This document shows positions 5,454 through 5,866 of a stretch of 5,866 nt of DNA, piece after piece; within the stretch, counting starts at the first letter, position 1, and every line of letters starts with the position of its first letter. The translations under genes were made by a program, and so were the position numbers. Location of the stretch: NCBI GenBank assembly GCA_002387005.1, contig DGKN01000169.1:135-6000 (forward strand). Reading direction: 5' to 3'. The stretch is from Propionibacteriaceae bacterium UBA4569 (GTDB lineage Bacteria > Actinomycetota > Actinomycetes > Propionibacteriales > Propionibacteriaceae). The notes below the pieces were generated by a model. That model saw nothing but the letters and a program-made list of their open reading frames with translations, had not been told where the DNA came from and ran no database searches.

Positions 5454-5866
5454 GTGGTTCTCACGATTGGAGAGGTGGCCAAGCGGCTCGGAGTACCCAC
5501 CTCGACCCTGCGCTACTACGAGTCGGAGGGGCTGCTCCCGGCCGTCGAACGCACGCCCGGCGGGCGTCGGCAGTTCTTCCAGCAGGACGTGGAGGCGTGT
5601 CGTGTCATCGAATGCCTGAAGCGCTCCGGGCTTTCCATCAAGCAGATCAAGAACTTCATGGACATGGTCGCCGAGGGGGACGCATCGCTGTCGGCGCGGC
5701 TGGAACTCTTTCGAGCCCGCAAGGAGAGCGTGCAGCGGGAGATCCGGGACCTCGAGCGCGTGCTGGGTGTTCTCGAGTTCAAGACCTGGTACTACGAGCA
5801 GGCCGCAGAGGTAGGGGCGGAGGATGCGGTGCGGTCGCTGCCTGTGGAGCAGATCCCTGAACGGCA
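5454..5866 (+). CDS. MerR-family transcriptional regulator, 3' end cut by the window
   Basis: Divergent regulator, with 137 codons visible and no stop before the edge. Relatives are about 140-150 residues, so little is missing. The N-terminus MVLTIGEVAKRLGVPTSTLR forms the MerR helix-turn-helix (about 5-24). It is followed by YYESEGLLP (21-29), the wing with ERTPGGRRQF (32-41), IECLKRSGLSIKQIKNF (52-68), and a long dimerisation helix from about 78 to 107, ending EFKTWYYE (108-115). This layout resembles the AdhR/NmlR/YyaN branch rather than metal sensors with C-terminal Cys clusters. The only visible cysteines are Cys49 and Cys54. Cys54 sits about where NmlR and AdhR keep the cysteine needed for response to aldehydes or thiol stress, so electrophile sensing is inferred. 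GTG 5454 was chosen for its GGAGG and family N-terminus. Likely targets are the neighbouring operon and itself. Confidence 0.9.
   Translation, partial: MVLTIGEVAKRLGVPTSTLRYYESEGLLPAVERTPGGRRQFFQQDVEACRVIECLKRSGLSIKQIKNFMDMVAEGDASLSARLELFRARKESVQREIRDLERVLGVLEFKTWYYEQAAEVGAEDAVRSLPVEQIPER

Noticed and set aside
1..5866. tRNA, rRNA, CRISPR array, insertion sequence or attachment site
   Set aside because: Looked for on both strands; no cloverleaf-like segment, spaced repeat array, transposase motif or flanking terminal repeats were seen.

Overview
The window is a high-GC, strongly GC3-biased stretch that looks like chromosomal DNA of an actinomycete (Actinomycetota). The codon choice, GTG starts, probable leaderless genes and an actinobacterial-type lipoprotein all point that way. 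The sequence alone does not let me name a genus.

Left part (1-3173, + strand): an intact M18 zinc aminopeptidase (29-1297) is followed by about 800 bases without an intact gene. This stretch holds a decayed gene (about 1475-2052) that reads as scraps of a CapD/FlaA1-type nucleotide-sugar dehydratase. It has one frameshift and apparently two internal deletions, and a doubtful 39-codon ORF lies just before it. Next comes the conserved P-loop ATPase gene ychF, best started at GTG 2100 and apparently leaderless. Its nucleotide-specificity motif has Gln where Glu is usual.

Right part (3205-5866): a tightly packed three-gene operon on the - strand, transcribed towards ychF. It encodes an alpha/beta hydrolase with a Cys nucleophile, a LacA/Maa-type sugar O-acetyltransferase, and a predicted lipoprotein carrying a cyclophilin-like domain. 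The gene junctions overlap by 8 and 4 bases. Diverging from it on the + strand is a MerR-family regulator that runs off the right edge only a few codons before its likely end; it has no stop codon inside the window.

The 86-base divergent intergenic region is the most informative regulatory DNA here. Two back-to-back promoters, each with an unusually long 19-bp spacer, overlap at their -10 elements. A perfect 7-2-7 dyad sits in the middle of the operon promoter's spacer, which is the classic MerR arrangement. The dyad also covers the predicted start of the regulator's own transcript. The regulator has a cysteine (Cys54) where the aldehyde/thiol-stress NmlR/AdhR subgroup keeps its key cysteine. 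A reasonable working model is therefore an electrophile- or redox-inducible, autoregulated operon whose products modify and hydrolyse a small molecule, with one envelope-anchored partner. The substrate is unknown.
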